In this document: piece after piece, positions 46,797-56,140 of the stretch
Position numbering within the stretch: position 1 is the first letter of the stretch
How the letters are laid out: every line of letters begins with the position of its first letter
Notes under the pieces: generated by a model
Seen by the model: only the letters and a program-made list of their open reading frames with translations
Database searches by the model: none
Told to the model about the DNA's origin: nothing
Source: Sporosarcina pasteurii
GTDB taxonomy: Bacteria; Bacillota; Bacilli; Bacillales_A; Planococcaceae
Assembly (NCBI RefSeq): GCF_041295575.1
Contig: NZ_CP160452.1
Location: forward strand, 2,046,001 to 2,110,000
Reading direction: 5' to 3'
DNA: 64,000 bases
Translations under genes and position numbers: made by a program

Positions 46797-47468
46797 TTAC
46801 TGACTAATTGCAATAAGTTGGTTGCCTGTAATTCGGCTTCCATCGTCTAAAATATATTCAAGTTTGCCATTTTTATTTGAAACCGAAACGACAACGCTAG
46901 AACTCTCTTCGCCATCCACTTGATAACTTACATTTTTGCCAATGAGCATGCTCGCTTCCACGAGATGATTTCCATTCGCCACATCCGCTAGTACTTCAGA
47001 AATATTACCCGGTGCCAATTCTTTCCCATCACTTAACGCAAAGACGACTGAGCCATTGACAAACTTTACAGAAACGATTTTCCCGCTACCTTCTTGAATA
47101 ACTGGTTTTCCATCTTCACCAAGAACTGGATTTCCACTCTTGTCGAGTTCTAGATCATGCCATTGAACATTTTTACCGACAAAACTGTTGTATTGAATTA
47201 ATTGTGATTGATTTTGGGACTCAGCAAATTTCTCGAATGCTTTTGTTAGGTTCATCGTCTGTTCTAATGCTGAAAACTGCGCCATTTGTGCAATAAACTC
47301 TGTATCTTGCATCGGATTGGTTGGATCTTGATTTTGTAATTGTGCAATTAAAATTTTAAGAAAATCATCTTTTCCTAACGTGCCATCTCCAGTTTGACGT
47401 TCATCACGTTTTTTATTGATTAAATACATTTCATTCGTTATCGGAGATTGTCCGCTTACATTCACCAT
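46797..47468 (-). CDS. flgD: Flagellar hook assembly protein FlgD
   Basis: 223 residues. Hook-cap scaffold. LGKDDFLKILIAQLQNQDPT, NPMQDTEFIAQMAQFSALEQ are the FlgD core; the rest is a beta-rich region. ATG with GGAGG upstream. Three bases after fliK. Confidence 0.95.
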   Translation of the reverse strand: MVNVSGQSPITNEMYLINKKRDERQTGDGTLGKDDFLKILIAQLQNQDPTNPMQDTEFIAQMAQFSALEQTMNLTKAFEKFAESQNQSQLIQYNSFVGKNVQWHDLELDKSGNPVLGEDGKPVIQEGSGKIVSVKFVNGSVVFALSDGKELAPGNISEVLADVANGNHLVEASMLIGKNVSYQVDGEESSSVVVSVSNKNGKLEYILDDGSRITGNQLIAISQ

Positions 47469-47471
47469 CGT

Positions 47472-48638
47472 TTATACCTCCAATTCAATCAAATAGTCTT
47501 CAAAAGTCATATGTTCTTCATCACTTTGTTCAGTTTCTTGTCCGTTTGAGCTTTCTTGCTCTTGTTGAAACTGTTGGCCAAATGCTTGTTCCCGATTGTA
47601 ATCCGATGCCTCATTAAGCATTTGAGAAATATCGATGCGCTCTACTTGAATGTTTTGTTGTAAAAATGCGTTTCTTAACTGATGTAGGTGACTTTCAAGC
47701 ATTTCTTTGCCCAGTGCGCTAGACGCTAAAATACGAGCCGTAAGCACGCCATGTGTTTGCAATAATTCAATTCGCAGCTGACCTAAATGTTCTGGATACA
47801 TCTTGATTGAAATTCGAGTTGTACCGCCCGACTGTCCTAAATTCGAACGTTTAAAAACATTTTGTAACTCCCGTAATAATAATTCGGCTCGGCTACTTTC
47901 ACGTGCTTTTAATTCTGTATGTATACCATGCATTCGGTTCATTGCTGAGAGCGGCAGCGTCGATTGGCCTATCATTTCATGAAGTGACTCTTTGAATTGG
48001 TTATTTTGTGAGCTTACATGAGTTGTTGTTTTTTCCCGCATTTCTAAACTCTTAACGATTTCTTGTAATGCTGAAAGTTGCTGCTCCTGCTTTAAAGTTA
48101 AATCTGCTTTAGGGCCTTCTATTGTTATCAATTTAATAACCGCCAACAATCCAATCGATTGTTCTTTAGATAACTTGCCCCCGATGGTTGGGAATAAATC
48201 CGTTCCTAAAGCATCAAATTGTTCAATCAACTGCCATATATATATCGCAATGGCATTTGTACCAAGCTCACGATCAACAAATTCAAGTTGCTCAGGGATT
48301 GGCAATATATCTACCAACGAGTCTAGTATTTTCTTATCACGAAACACTAGATGCTCATCAATCACAAAAGGCAATTCCATAGACGTTTGTTCATTTTCTT
48401 GAAGAAATTCGACCAACTCGTCAATTGTTGTTACTTGAAGTAGTTGGGACAATTTCACATCTACTGTATCTGTATGATCTTCACTCAACTCTATTTCAAT
48501 GAACGAATCATTATCTGTTAATGTAGCTAGTACCGATCCAAATGCACCTTCATTTACGTCACCATTTAATTTGGTTCTGTTTCCTACTGGCATTTTCCCA
48601 ATGTGTATAGGTTTTGGAAGTACCATAGCGTTTATCAC
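47472..48638 (-). CDS. fliK: Flagellar hook-length control protein FliK
   Basis: 388 residues from a GTG six bases after GGGGGT; an ATG at 48626 is an alternative. The long variable N-terminal part is expected. The C-terminal Flg_hook domain has RISIKMYPEHLGQLRIELLQ and ARILASSALGKEMLESHLHQ. The last 40 residues are Q/E-rich. Confidence 0.9.
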   Translation of the reverse strand: MINAMVLPKPIHIGKMPVGNRTKLNGDVNEGAFGSVLATLTDNDSFIEIELSEDHTDTVDVKLSQLLQVTTIDELVEFLQENEQTSMELPFVIDEHLVFRDKKILDSLVDILPIPEQLEFVDRELGTNAIAIYIWQLIEQFDALGTDLFPTIGGKLSKEQSIGLLAVIKLITIEGPKADLTLKQEQQLSALQEIVKSLEMREKTTTHVSSQNNQFKESLHEMIGQSTLPLSAMNRMHGIHTELKARESSRAELLLRELQNVFKRSNLGQSGGTTRISIKMYPEHLGQLRIELLQTHGVLTARILASSALGKEMLESHLHQLRNAFLQQNIQVERIDISQMLNEASDYNREQAFGQQFQQEQESSNGQETEQSDEEHMTFEDYLIELEV

Positions 48639-48666
48639 TCTTTCACCCCCCATCAAATATTGCTCA

Positions 48667-49272
48667 TCAATTCGTCATCATGGACATATATTTTGCAGCA
48701 TCTTCAGGCGACATTTTTTCCAAGATTGCTGCCAGCGCATCTGGTTTTAAATTCGACAGGATTTGCAACGCTTCTGCGTCACTCATTTTAGTCAAGACGG
48801 GTGCGGCTGATTTTGCTGACATTTTCTCAAATGTCGTCACCATTTCACTCGCTTTTTGTTTTGCGGAATCATTGGTACGCTTTAGCTCAGCAATTTCCTC
48901 CAACAGTTTTTCTTGTTCTAAAATTAATGCTTCAACTTCACTTGTGGAAGCGTCTAACTGTTGTTGTAACTTATGAACTTGTGTTTCTTTTTCATGAATT
49001 TCAGCTTGCAATGTAACGATACGGTCTCCTAAAACTGCTTCATTTGGGTTAGATTTTTCTTTTTTGTCTTGATTCACAACTGGGAATTCGGTAGTGATTT
49101 CTTTGACCGCTTCAAACACATTTACGTTATTAAATTTTGCTATGACAAGAATAATAGCAGTCGTGAACAGTAGTGTAATGAGCATCATCATCATGACGTT
49201 TCGAAGCGTATTTGAAGACTTTTCTCTATGACTGGCTGAACTTTTGTTTGCCGTTTTTTTATTTTTCACCAT
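48667..49272 (-). CDS. ylxF: MotE/YlxF-family flagellar protein
   Basis: 201 residues. One membrane helix (about residues 27-46), a coiled coil (about 80-140, with EKETQVHKLQQQLDASTSEV), and a C-terminal MgtE-N-like segment (LQILSNLKPDALAAILEKMS, PEDAAKYMSMM). Start ATG at 49272 with GGGTG five bases upstream. Between fliJ and fliK as in B. subtilis. Probably an export or secretion chaperone-like membrane factor; role not established. Confidence 0.88.
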   Translation of the reverse strand: MVKNKKTANKSSASHREKSSNTLRNVMMMMLITLLFTTAIILVIAKFNNVNVFEAVKEITTEFPVVNQDKKEKSNPNEAVLGDRIVTLQAEIHEKETQVHKLQQQLDASTSEVEALILEQEKLLEEIAELKRTNDSAKQKASEMVTTFEKMSAKSAAPVLTKMSDAEALQILSNLKPDALAAILEKMSPEDAAKYMSMMTN

Positions 49273-49276
49273 TTTA

Positions 49277-49726
49277 TCACCCGATTTCTTTTCCACGAAA
49301 CGTCAGCGTAGATAACTCATCAAGCCTTTGTGCTTCTTGATACTCCATATCACGCTGATATTCTTCCCAATCTTTCTCTTTCATCTTTTCAAACTTACGA
49401 ACTTCCATCGTTCTTTCTAGTAATTTCTGTTCATACCACTGCATCTTAGCGCGTGCTTTAATAACTAGTTGCTGTACTTGTTCAATCTTCTTTTCGAGAC
49501 TATCAATAAAACGCATGTAATGGTGGATATCGTTAATGGAAAAGCCTTCTTCCATCTGTTTTTGTTGATTCATTATCGTCGTTTCTTTTTGCTTCAATAG
49601 CTCATAAAGTTCAGTACCAATCTGTTCAAAAGATTCCACAGCGGCTTGATAATCTATCTCTGTTTCGCTTTTTTCTAGTTCGCGGTATGTAAGGACATTT
49701 TCAAAACGATAATGATAAGGCTTCAT
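49277..49726 (-). CDS. fliJ: Flagellar export chaperone FliJ
   Basis: 149 residues, almost entirely coiled coil, beginning YHYRFENVLTYRELEKSETE. Central stalk of the FliI hexamer. ATG overlaps the fliI stop by one base. Confidence 0.93.
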   Translation of the reverse strand: MKPYHYRFENVLTYRELEKSETEIDYQAAVESFEQIGTELYELLKQKETTIMNQQKQMEEGFSINDIHHYMRFIDSLEKKIEQVQQLVIKARAKMQWYEQKLLERTMEVRKFEKMKEKDWEEYQRDMEYQEAQRLDELSTLTFRGKEIG

Positions 49727-51054
49727 TACATCCCAGCTCCTACGCCTAGTTCAACTAGCTCATTGATTGTGTCTTCAATTGAAATGTTATCGTTAAAGCT
49801 TTGTTTCAAAAAGTTTGTAATAAGCGGTTCATAATCAATTGCCATATCCACTTCGGGGGATGTGCCACGTTTATATGCTCCAATATTAATCAGGTCTTCG
49901 GATTTGCTGTAGGTATAATATAAATCTCTTAATTTCTCAGCAGCTTTTATGTGTTCCGGACTTGTAATATGACTCATCAATCGGCTTACACTACTCAAAA
50001 CATTGATTGCCGGATATTGACCTTTATTTGCCAATGATCGGTCCAATACGATATGACCGTCTAGAATCCCCCGAACTGTATCTGCAATTGGTTCATTCAT
50101 ATCATCACCATCGACAAGTACTGTATAAAATGCCGTGATTGCTCCGTGTTCATTTGTCCCAGTTCTTTCTAGCAGTTTCGGCAAAATAGAAAAGACTGAT
50201 GGCGTATAACCGCGAGTCGCTGGCGGTTCCCCGACAGCTAATCCAATTTCTCGTTGCGCCATCGCAACTCTCGTCACAGAGTCCATCATTAACATGACAT
50301 TCATTCCTTTATCGCGGAAATACTCTGCAATTGCAGTAGCTGTGAAAGCACCTTTAATTCGCATTAAGGCCGGTTGATCAGATGTTGCAGCGATAACAAT
50401 TGAACGTTTTAACCCTTCTGGTCCAAGGTCCCTTTCAACGAATTCACGAACTTCACGTCCACGTTCACCGATAAGCGCAATAATATTAATGTCTGCTTTT
50501 GTATTACGAGCAATCATTCCAAGTAATGTACTTTTACCTACACCAGAACCGGCAAAGATACCGACTCTTTGTCCATTACCAACTGTCAGCATGCCATCAA
50601 TCGCCTTTACACCGACTTCTAACTTGTCATCGATAGGTGGTCGACTGAGTGCGTTCGGCGGTTCACGATTTGTCCGTACCGTCGACAATCCTCTTGGTAA
50701 TTGGCTACCGTCCATTGGATTTCCCATAGAATCTAGTACTTTGCCAAGTAAATTCATGCCGACTTTAATTTCCAATGGTTTCCCAATTCCCTCGACAAGA
50801 CAACCACTTGCAATATCTTGAATATCTGTATAAGGCATAAGTATTACGATTTCTTCACGGAATCCGACTACTTCCGCCATAATCGTTGTCTCACCTTTCA
50901 ACCCATTATTCAAATGAATATGGCACACATCACCGATAGAACTTTCTGGACCTTGGGATTCAATCATCAGACCGACGACACGGACGACTCGACCAAATTT
51001 CTTATATGTATTAATGGTTGGGATAAATTCCGTCAATTCTTCCGCTTTTCTCAC
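49726..51054 (-). CDS. fliI: Flagellar export ATPase FliI
   Basis: 442 residues. F1-beta-like ATPase: Walker A GIFAGSGVGKSTLLGMIAR, IIALIGERGREVREFVERDL, Walker B VMLMMDSVTRVAMAQREIGL. GTG at 51054 lies seven bases after AGGAGG; the TTG at 51060 is one base from it and is rejected. Follows fliH. Confidence 0.96.
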   Translation of the reverse strand: MRKAEELTEFIPTINTYKKFGRVVRVVGLMIESQGPESSIGDVCHIHLNNGLKGETTIMAEVVGFREEIVILMPYTDIQDIASGCLVEGIGKPLEIKVGMNLLGKVLDSMGNPMDGSQLPRGLSTVRTNREPPNALSRPPIDDKLEVGVKAIDGMLTVGNGQRVGIFAGSGVGKSTLLGMIARNTKADINIIALIGERGREVREFVERDLGPEGLKRSIVIAATSDQPALMRIKGAFTATAIAEYFRDKGMNVMLMMDSVTRVAMAQREIGLAVGEPPATRGYTPSVFSILPKLLERTGTNEHGAITAFYTVLVDGDDMNEPIADTVRGILDGHIVLDRSLANKGQYPAINVLSSVSRLMSHITSPEHIKAAEKLRDLYYTYSKSEDLINIGAYKRGTSPEVDMAIDYEPLITNFLKQSFNDNISIEDTINELVELGVGAGM

Positions 51055-51056
51055 CG

Positions 51057-51824
51057 TCAATCCTCCTTTTCTAACACCTCAATTAAACGTTCTCTTAACT
51101 CATTTAATTGTTCATCGATACTGACCACGATTCTTCCGTGATTCGTTTCGATATAACATTCGGTTGCATCAAAATCTTCTGTGGCAAATATAAGAAATGG
51201 CGTGTCTGGCGGAAATATAGCTGCCAATTCTGAACGATTAGCTGAAACTACATCGTATTTGTCCACCGATACATACAGTTTGACTTCTTTCATTTCTCGA
51301 ACTTCCATCAACGCTCTTTTGACAACAGATAAAAATTGTTTTTCATCTTCTTCTAGCTTTTCGTTTAGGATTCGCTCTGCAACCTTCATCGCTAACTCTA
51401 AAATGACTCTTTCTTGGCTCGCTTGGTACTCCTCTGCAATTTCTTTTGATTTTCGGGTTATCTCATTAGCCTGTTCAATCGCTGCTTTCATCTCCGCTAA
51501 AGCTTTATCGCGCCCTTCTGTAAAGCCAATTTGAAACCCTTCATCGTATGCCTGCTGTTCTAATTGCGCTCTTTCCTCTTTCCAAGCCGTTTGCATCGCC
51601 TCTATATCATCAGCGGCTGTTTGTCTCATGTGAAGAATAAGTTCTCTTTCCTCTTCAATCGACTGTTGTGCACTTTCTAATTGACGCTCTCGCTCTAGTA
51701 AAGCTAAGTCGATCGCCTTAGGTTCATCGCCATTTTCTTCTACAACCCTATTTAGATTCCGGATGGAAATTTGACGCGTTGGCACTTCAGCGTTCGCTTG
51801 ATAGGATTTAAACACTTTAGACAA
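51057..51824 (-). CDS. fliH: Flagellar export ATPase regulator FliH
   Basis: 255 residues from a TTG nine bases after GGAGGGG (MSKVFKSYQ); the GTG six codons upstream lies at that site. Long coiled coil, AYDEGFQIGFTEGRDKALAE (GxxxG-like region) and a C-terminal V/A-ATPase E-subunit-like domain (KVAERILNEKLEEDEKQFLS). Starts inside the last codons of fliG. Confidence 0.9.
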   Translation of the reverse strand: MSKVFKSYQANAEVPTRQISIRNLNRVVEENGDEPKAIDLALLERERQLESAQQSIEEERELILHMRQTAADDIEAMQTAWKEERAQLEQQAYDEGFQIGFTEGRDKALAEMKAAIEQANEITRKSKEIAEEYQASQERVILELAMKVAERILNEKLEEDEKQFLSVVKRALMEVREMKEVKLYVSVDKYDVVSANRSELAAIFPPDTPFLIFATEDFDATECYIETNHGRIVVSIDEQLNELRERLIEVLEKED

Positions 51825-52830
51825 TGATGTCGTCCCCTCCACCGCGTGCGATTATAATTTCACCTGAATCTTCGAGCCTTCGGATAATGCCAACAATTCT
51901 CGTTTGTGCTTCCTCTACATCTCGAAGTCGTACCGGTCCCATAATTTCAATTTCTTCCTTGAATGATTCAGCCATCCGAGCGGACATATTGCTGAATAAA
52001 ACGTTTTGAACCTCTTCACTAGATACTTTAAGTGATAGAATAAGATCTTCATTTTCACATTCTCGAATAATTCTTTGAATAGAGCGGTTATCAAGTGTAA
52101 CAATGTCCTCGAAGACAAACATACGCTTCTTAATTTCTTCTGCTAAGTCTGGATCTTGAATTTCTAACGCATCTAGAATTGTTTTTTCCGTTGCACGGTC
52201 TACACCATTTAGAACTTCGACTACAGCATCGACTCCGCCTGCTTCTGTATAATCTTGCGTAACTGTTGAAGAAAGTTTTCGTTCTAAAACCGCCTCAATT
52301 TCACTAATCACTTCAGGGGACGTTGAATCCATTGTCGCGATTCTTCTAGCGATATCTGCCTGTGTCTCTTGTGGTAATGAAGATAAAATCACCCCAGCTT
52401 GTTCCGCTTCTAAATAAGACAAGATGAGTGCAATCGTCTGTGGATGTTCGTTTTGAATGAAGTTAAGCAATTGGCTAGGATCCGCACGTCTCGCAAAGTC
52501 GAATGGTCGCACTTGTAAAGAGGATGTCAATCGGTTAATGATTGCTTGTGCATGATTTTTCCCAAGTGCTTTTTCAAGTACAGTTTTCGCATACCCAATT
52601 CCGCCTTGTGAAATATAATCTTGTGCGATGGCAATATTATGAAACTCTTCAATAATCTCTTCCTTCACAGAGGATTCAACTTTTTTCACACTCGAAATTT
52701 CAAGCGTCAAACGCTCAACTTCTTCCTCATTTAAATTTTTATAGACAGAAGCCGCTACTTCTGGCCCAAGAGAAATAAGGAGAAGAGCAGCTTTTTGCTT
52801 TCCAGTCATTCCTTTTTCTTTTCTTACCAA
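51817..52830 (-). CDS. fliG: Flagellar motor switch protein FliG
   Basis: 337 residues, one less than in B. subtilis. TTG start eight bases after GGAGG gives MVRKEKGMTGKQKAALLLIS, matching the family N-terminus. Middle EHPQTIALILSYLEAEQAG (EHPQR motif region) and C-terminal torque helix region DLAEEIKKRMFVFEDIVTLD with charged residues; ends RGGGDDIIV. Confidence 0.96.
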   Translation of the reverse strand: MVRKEKGMTGKQKAALLLISLGPEVAASVYKNLNEEEVERLTLEISSVKKVESSVKEEIIEEFHNIAIAQDYISQGGIGYAKTVLEKALGKNHAQAIINRLTSSLQVRPFDFARRADPSQLLNFIQNEHPQTIALILSYLEAEQAGVILSSLPQETQADIARRIATMDSTSPEVISEIEAVLERKLSSTVTQDYTEAGGVDAVVEVLNGVDRATEKTILDALEIQDPDLAEEIKKRMFVFEDIVTLDNRSIQRIIRECENEDLILSLKVSSEEVQNVLFSNMSARMAESFKEEIEIMGPVRLRDVEEAQTRIVGIIRRLEDSGEIIIARGGGDDIIV

Positions 52831-52844
52831 TGCTGTTTCCTCCC

Positions 52845-54431
52845 TTAATCTTCCGCTATCCACGTGCGTAATAATTTTGCGAATTCCTCTGGTTTTTCTT
52901 TAGCCATTTTCTCAAGCTGTTTCCGACGTAGCGTACCTTCTGTTTCTTGTTCCTCATTAATATCTTCAATATGTAACACTTTTTCTTGTTCTTCGATGAC
53001 CTCTTCCACTTCCGCCTTTTCTGCGGCACGACGACTACGCACAAACAAGATCACCAATATGATGATTATGAAGAGCAATGCGCCTCCAGCTATATAAATC
53101 CATAGCGGAACTTGAACGCTTGGCGTATCGAATACGGTTACTCTTCCGTTGAACGGCTGTACCGATACGGCGATTTTTTCATTAATCTCATTGTTTGTAA
53201 GTTCTCCTGCTGCTTCTTTATCGATAGAAGTACGAATGATTGTTGCTAAAATTTGTTCGATGTCATCTTGTAAACCGACTGGCATAGATGCCATATCTTC
53301 GGCGACTGGCGGCTCAACCATTACTTGAATGCCAATATCCCGAATTTTATATGGACTTTCAACGATTTCTTTTCGTATCCTATTCACTTCATGATTAACG
53401 GTCTCTTCAATCCGCTCATAATCCCCATTTGAACCATTAACAAATTCCGTATAATTGTCAGTCGAGTTATCCATAGGAGGTTCTCCTCCTGCAACTGGCG
53501 CATTCCCTGTAAATGATTCAGTAATTCTTTGAACACTTAGGGCAATGCCTTCCATACTTTCAACATCTACTGGCGTAACTAACGATTCCTCCCGGTTTTC
53601 AAGTTTGAAATCGATATCTGTCGTGACTGAAACGATGACTTTGTCTTGTCCCATCATTGTGCCAAGCATCATTTGAACTTGTCGTTGCAAATCTCTTTCA
53701 ATCGACTTTTTTACAGCGATTTGATCCGCAAGGCTTGTTCCGAATTGTTCTTTTTCCGTTTTTAAGTCGAAATACTCAAAGTATTGGTTTGTAATTTCAA
53801 TGTCTTCTTTAGATAGATTAGGAATGCTTTTAGAAACCAAATTGTAAAGTGCGTTAATTTGTGAATCGCTAAATTGATGTCCAGGATTTGTATTCAATAC
53901 AATTGCTGCACTTGCGCGCTGACTATTATCGTTTAGAAAGATATTTTCACTCGGCAACGTCAACATTACTTTTGCATCTTTTACACCTTCAATACCTTTC
54001 ATTAGGTTCGCTAATTCAGTTTGCATCGATGCAAGCTTAATGACATTGAACTCATTATCCGTCATACCAAATCCTGCATTGTTTGAGAAAAAGGAGTAGT
54101 CTATCGTACCCGAGTTCGGATAGCCTTCAGCAGCAAGCGTGACTAATAAATCATCCACACGTTCTTTTGGTACTAAAATCGACGTTCCACCAGGAGCAAT
54201 TTGACTTTGAACGCCGAGCATATCTAACTGTTCTTTAATTCGACCAATTTCCGCTGTTGATACATCTGTATAAAGCGGGACATACTCCGTTCTAGAGAGG
54301 AAAAAGGTTATTGTAGCTGCGATGATAATGATCGCTAATAAAGAGGCGCCATATGTAGTTTTCTGTTTTTTAGTGCGACTGGACCAAAATGTTTGTAGTT
54401 CATTTTTGGTTTTCGCAAGTCTTTCATTCAT
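52845..54431 (-). CDS. fliF: Flagellar MS-ring protein FliF
   Basis: 528 residues. Two membrane helices (about 31-52 and 438-460), ring-building motifs with PLYTDVSTAEIGRIKEQLDM, EGYPNSGTIDYSFFSNNAGF and LANLMKGIEGVKDAKVMLTL, and the C-terminal FliG-binding tail (ARLLRTWIAED-like: FAKLLRTWIAED). ATG at 54431 with GGGGGATTAAG. Confidence 0.96.
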   Translation of the reverse strand: MNERLAKTKNELQTFWSSRTKKQKTTYGASLLAIIIIAATITFFLSRTEYVPLYTDVSTAEIGRIKEQLDMLGVQSQIAPGGTSILVPKERVDDLLVTLAAEGYPNSGTIDYSFFSNNAGFGMTDNEFNVIKLASMQTELANLMKGIEGVKDAKVMLTLPSENIFLNDNSQRASAAIVLNTNPGHQFSDSQINALYNLVSKSIPNLSKEDIEITNQYFEYFDLKTEKEQFGTSLADQIAVKKSIERDLQRQVQMMLGTMMGQDKVIVSVTTDIDFKLENREESLVTPVDVESMEGIALSVQRITESFTGNAPVAGGEPPMDNSTDNYTEFVNGSNGDYERIEETVNHEVNRIRKEIVESPYKIRDIGIQVMVEPPVAEDMASMPVGLQDDIEQILATIIRTSIDKEAAGELTNNEINEKIAVSVQPFNGRVTVFDTPSVQVPLWIYIAGGALLFIIIILVILFVRSRRAAEKAEVEEVIEEQEKVLHIEDINEEQETEGTLRRKQLEKMAKEKPEEFAKLLRTWIAED

Positions 54432-54536
54432 CTTAATCCCCCGGTCCACATACATCTTTCAAGTAAAATAAAAAAACTCTTTTACTAGTTGAACTGTCTA
54501 GTAACAAACATTCTTTCAGATAAATATTCTTATAGA

Positions 54537-54845
54537 TTAGACTGGCATCCGGATGATTTCTTGATAGGCTTCTACTACTTTATTCCTTACTTCCATCGTT
54601 GCATTTAAAGTTATCGAAGCTTTTTGTGCAGCTATCATCACTTCATGTAGGTCAACATGCTCACCTTGTACTAATTTTCGAGTTAATAGATCTGAATTAA
54701 TTTGCTGTACATTCGTATTGTTAATTGCCTCTTTCAAGAAACTACCAAAACTTTGCTGCGCTTCATAAGAAGTTGGTTTCGCATTGTTTTGAACACCTGG
54801 CAAAGTTGCAGTAGGCGCTTTCATTAATACTGATTGTATATTCAC
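54537..54845 (-). CDS. fliE: Flagellar hook-basal body adapter FliE
   Basis: 102 residues. SFGSFLKEAINNTNVQQINS, GEHVDLHEVMIAAQKASITL and EVRNKVVEAYQEIIRMPV form the FliE domain. GTG start with AGGTATCTGT. Follows flgC. Confidence 0.95.
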   Translation of the reverse strand: MNIQSVLMKAPTATLPGVQNNAKPTSYEAQQSFGSFLKEAINNTNVQQINSDLLTRKLVQGEHVDLHEVMIAAQKASITLNATMEVRNKVVEAYQEIIRMPV

Positions 54846-54867
54846 ACAGATACCTCCCTAACGTTTG

Positions 54868-55329
54868 TTACTTACCGATTTCTAATGCTTTCATAAGCAT
54901 TGATTTATTGGCGTTAAATACCGTAACGTTCGCTTCATAAGAACGTGTAGCCGACATTAAATTCACCATTTCCCTCAGGGGGTCAACATTTGGCATTTGT
55001 ACGTATCCTTGTGCATTCGCATCCGGATGTGATGGATCGTAAACAGATTTAAACGGCGTCTCTGTATCTTCAGATACCCTTGAAACTCGAACACCATTCC
55101 CAACGTCACCTGAACGATTCTTCCCAATCGCCATTTGAAGCATAGAAGAAAATTGTGTTCCCTTTGGCTCGAGAGTTACCGTTTTTCTACGATAGGGTTG
55201 CCATTCGCCATCCACTATCCGACTTCGAGTTGTATCCACGTTTGCCAAATTCGATGAGATGACATCCATACGTAAGCGCTGTGCAGTTAAAGCAGATGCC
55301 GTCGTATTTAGGCTGTGAAATATCCCCAA
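54868..55329 (-). CDS. flgC: Flagellar proximal rod protein FlgC
   Basis: 153 residues. FHSLNTTASALTAQRLRMDV and ISSNLANVDTTRSRIVDGEW at the N-terminus; PNVDPLREMVNLMSATRSYE at the C-terminus. TTG start nine bases after AAGGAGG, matching B. subtilis. Confidence 0.96.
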   Translation of the reverse strand: MGIFHSLNTTASALTAQRLRMDVISSNLANVDTTRSRIVDGEWQPYRRKTVTLEPKGTQFSSMLQMAIGKNRSGDVGNGVRVSRVSEDTETPFKSVYDPSHPDANAQGYVQMPNVDPLREMVNLMSATRSYEANVTVFNANKSMLMKALEIGK

Positions 55330-55331
55330 CG

Positions 55332-55724
55332 TTAGCGTCCTCCTTTAATCACATTTTGTAATGTGTTGAATTTTCCATTCAGCCGGTCTACTAATGCATG
55401 ATAATATATTTGGTTTTCAGCAAGGTCAGCTTGCTCTTTATCCATATCCACACCATTACCGTCATGCCTATAACGAAAGTTCGAATAGTCAAAAACGCCA
55501 GGTTGAACATTTCGTTTTGGAAAGTCAATATGTCGATGGTCTGTTTTATACGCCCTAAGCTCTTTCATTTGAGCATTGTCGAAAAAGTCTTTGAAGCTAA
55601 CATTCTTTGCTTTATAGTTCGGAGTATCAACATTCGCGATATTTTGGGAAATAACCTTCCCTTTAGTCGCAGAGTAATTAAGTCCCTGCTCCAATGAAGA
55701 TATCATATGCCCAAACAACTTCAT
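55332..55724 (-). CDS. flgB: Flagellar proximal rod protein FlgB
   Basis: 130 residues. SLEQGLNYSATKGKVISQNI, ANVDTPNYKAKNVSFKDFF and the C-terminal rod motif. First gene of the fla/che operon; ATG with AGGAGGGG five bases upstream. Confidence 0.96.
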   Translation of the reverse strand: MKLFGHMISSLEQGLNYSATKGKVISQNIANVDTPNYKAKNVSFKDFFDNAQMKELRAYKTDHRHIDFPKRNVQPGVFDYSNFRYRHDGNGVDMDKEQADLAENQIYYHALVDRLNGKFNTLQNVIKGGR

Positions 55725-56090
55725 ATCGTCCCCTCCTGTTCTTCCTTTGCTTAGAGTAGATTTCTTATGACTTATCTCTTACTAAGATATGTTAATTATA
55801 GCTTATTATGTCGATATTTGCTAGATGAATAGGTGACAATTAACTAGTGCTAAACCGCCTTTTTATTACTGTTTACACGGAGATTTTATGGTCGTTATGT
55901 ACTTTTTACCTATTTCACCAAAAGATTATCAGTTATCAGTATTTACAAATAGCTTTATTGATTAATTTGTGCATTTATCCCAACAAATATTGCTCTTCTT
56001 TGTTACTTTTGCATCTCTTAAACCCGCAAATACATATATGTCGTTTTTCTTATAATGCCTCTTTTTCTACATACACCTTCAAAATTCGAC
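55725..56090. other. Intergenic region between codY and flgB
   Basis: A+T-rich, 416 bases in total between the genes. Holds the codY terminator and the candidate fla/che promoter; a tandem TTATCAG (55926-55939) and nothing else distinctive. The plus-strand frame here is not supported as a gene. Confidence 0.5.
55795..55823 (-). promoter_or_regulatory. Candidate sigma-A promoter of the fla/che operon
   Basis: Minus strand TAGCAA (55818-55823), 17-base spacer, perfect TATAAT (55795-55800), about 70 bases upstream of flgB. A sigma-D element (TAAA-15-GCCGATAT) on this strand was looked for and not found. Confidence 0.5.
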
Positions 56091-56127
56091 AAAAAACGCT
56101 TCCTCCAACTTATGGAAGAAGCGTTTT
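56091..56127 (-). terminator. Terminator after codY
   Basis: 14-bp stem AAAACGCTTCTTCC / GGAGGAAGCGTTTT with one G-U pair and a 7-base loop, followed by TTTTGTCG. It lies 14 bases after the codY stop. Confidence 0.93.
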
Positions 56128-56140
56128 GACTCACTTAGCA

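Noticed and set aside
55801..55818. Sigma-D-like GTCGATAT on the plus strand before flgB
   Set aside because: It points away from flgB and lacks a TAAA at the right spacing.
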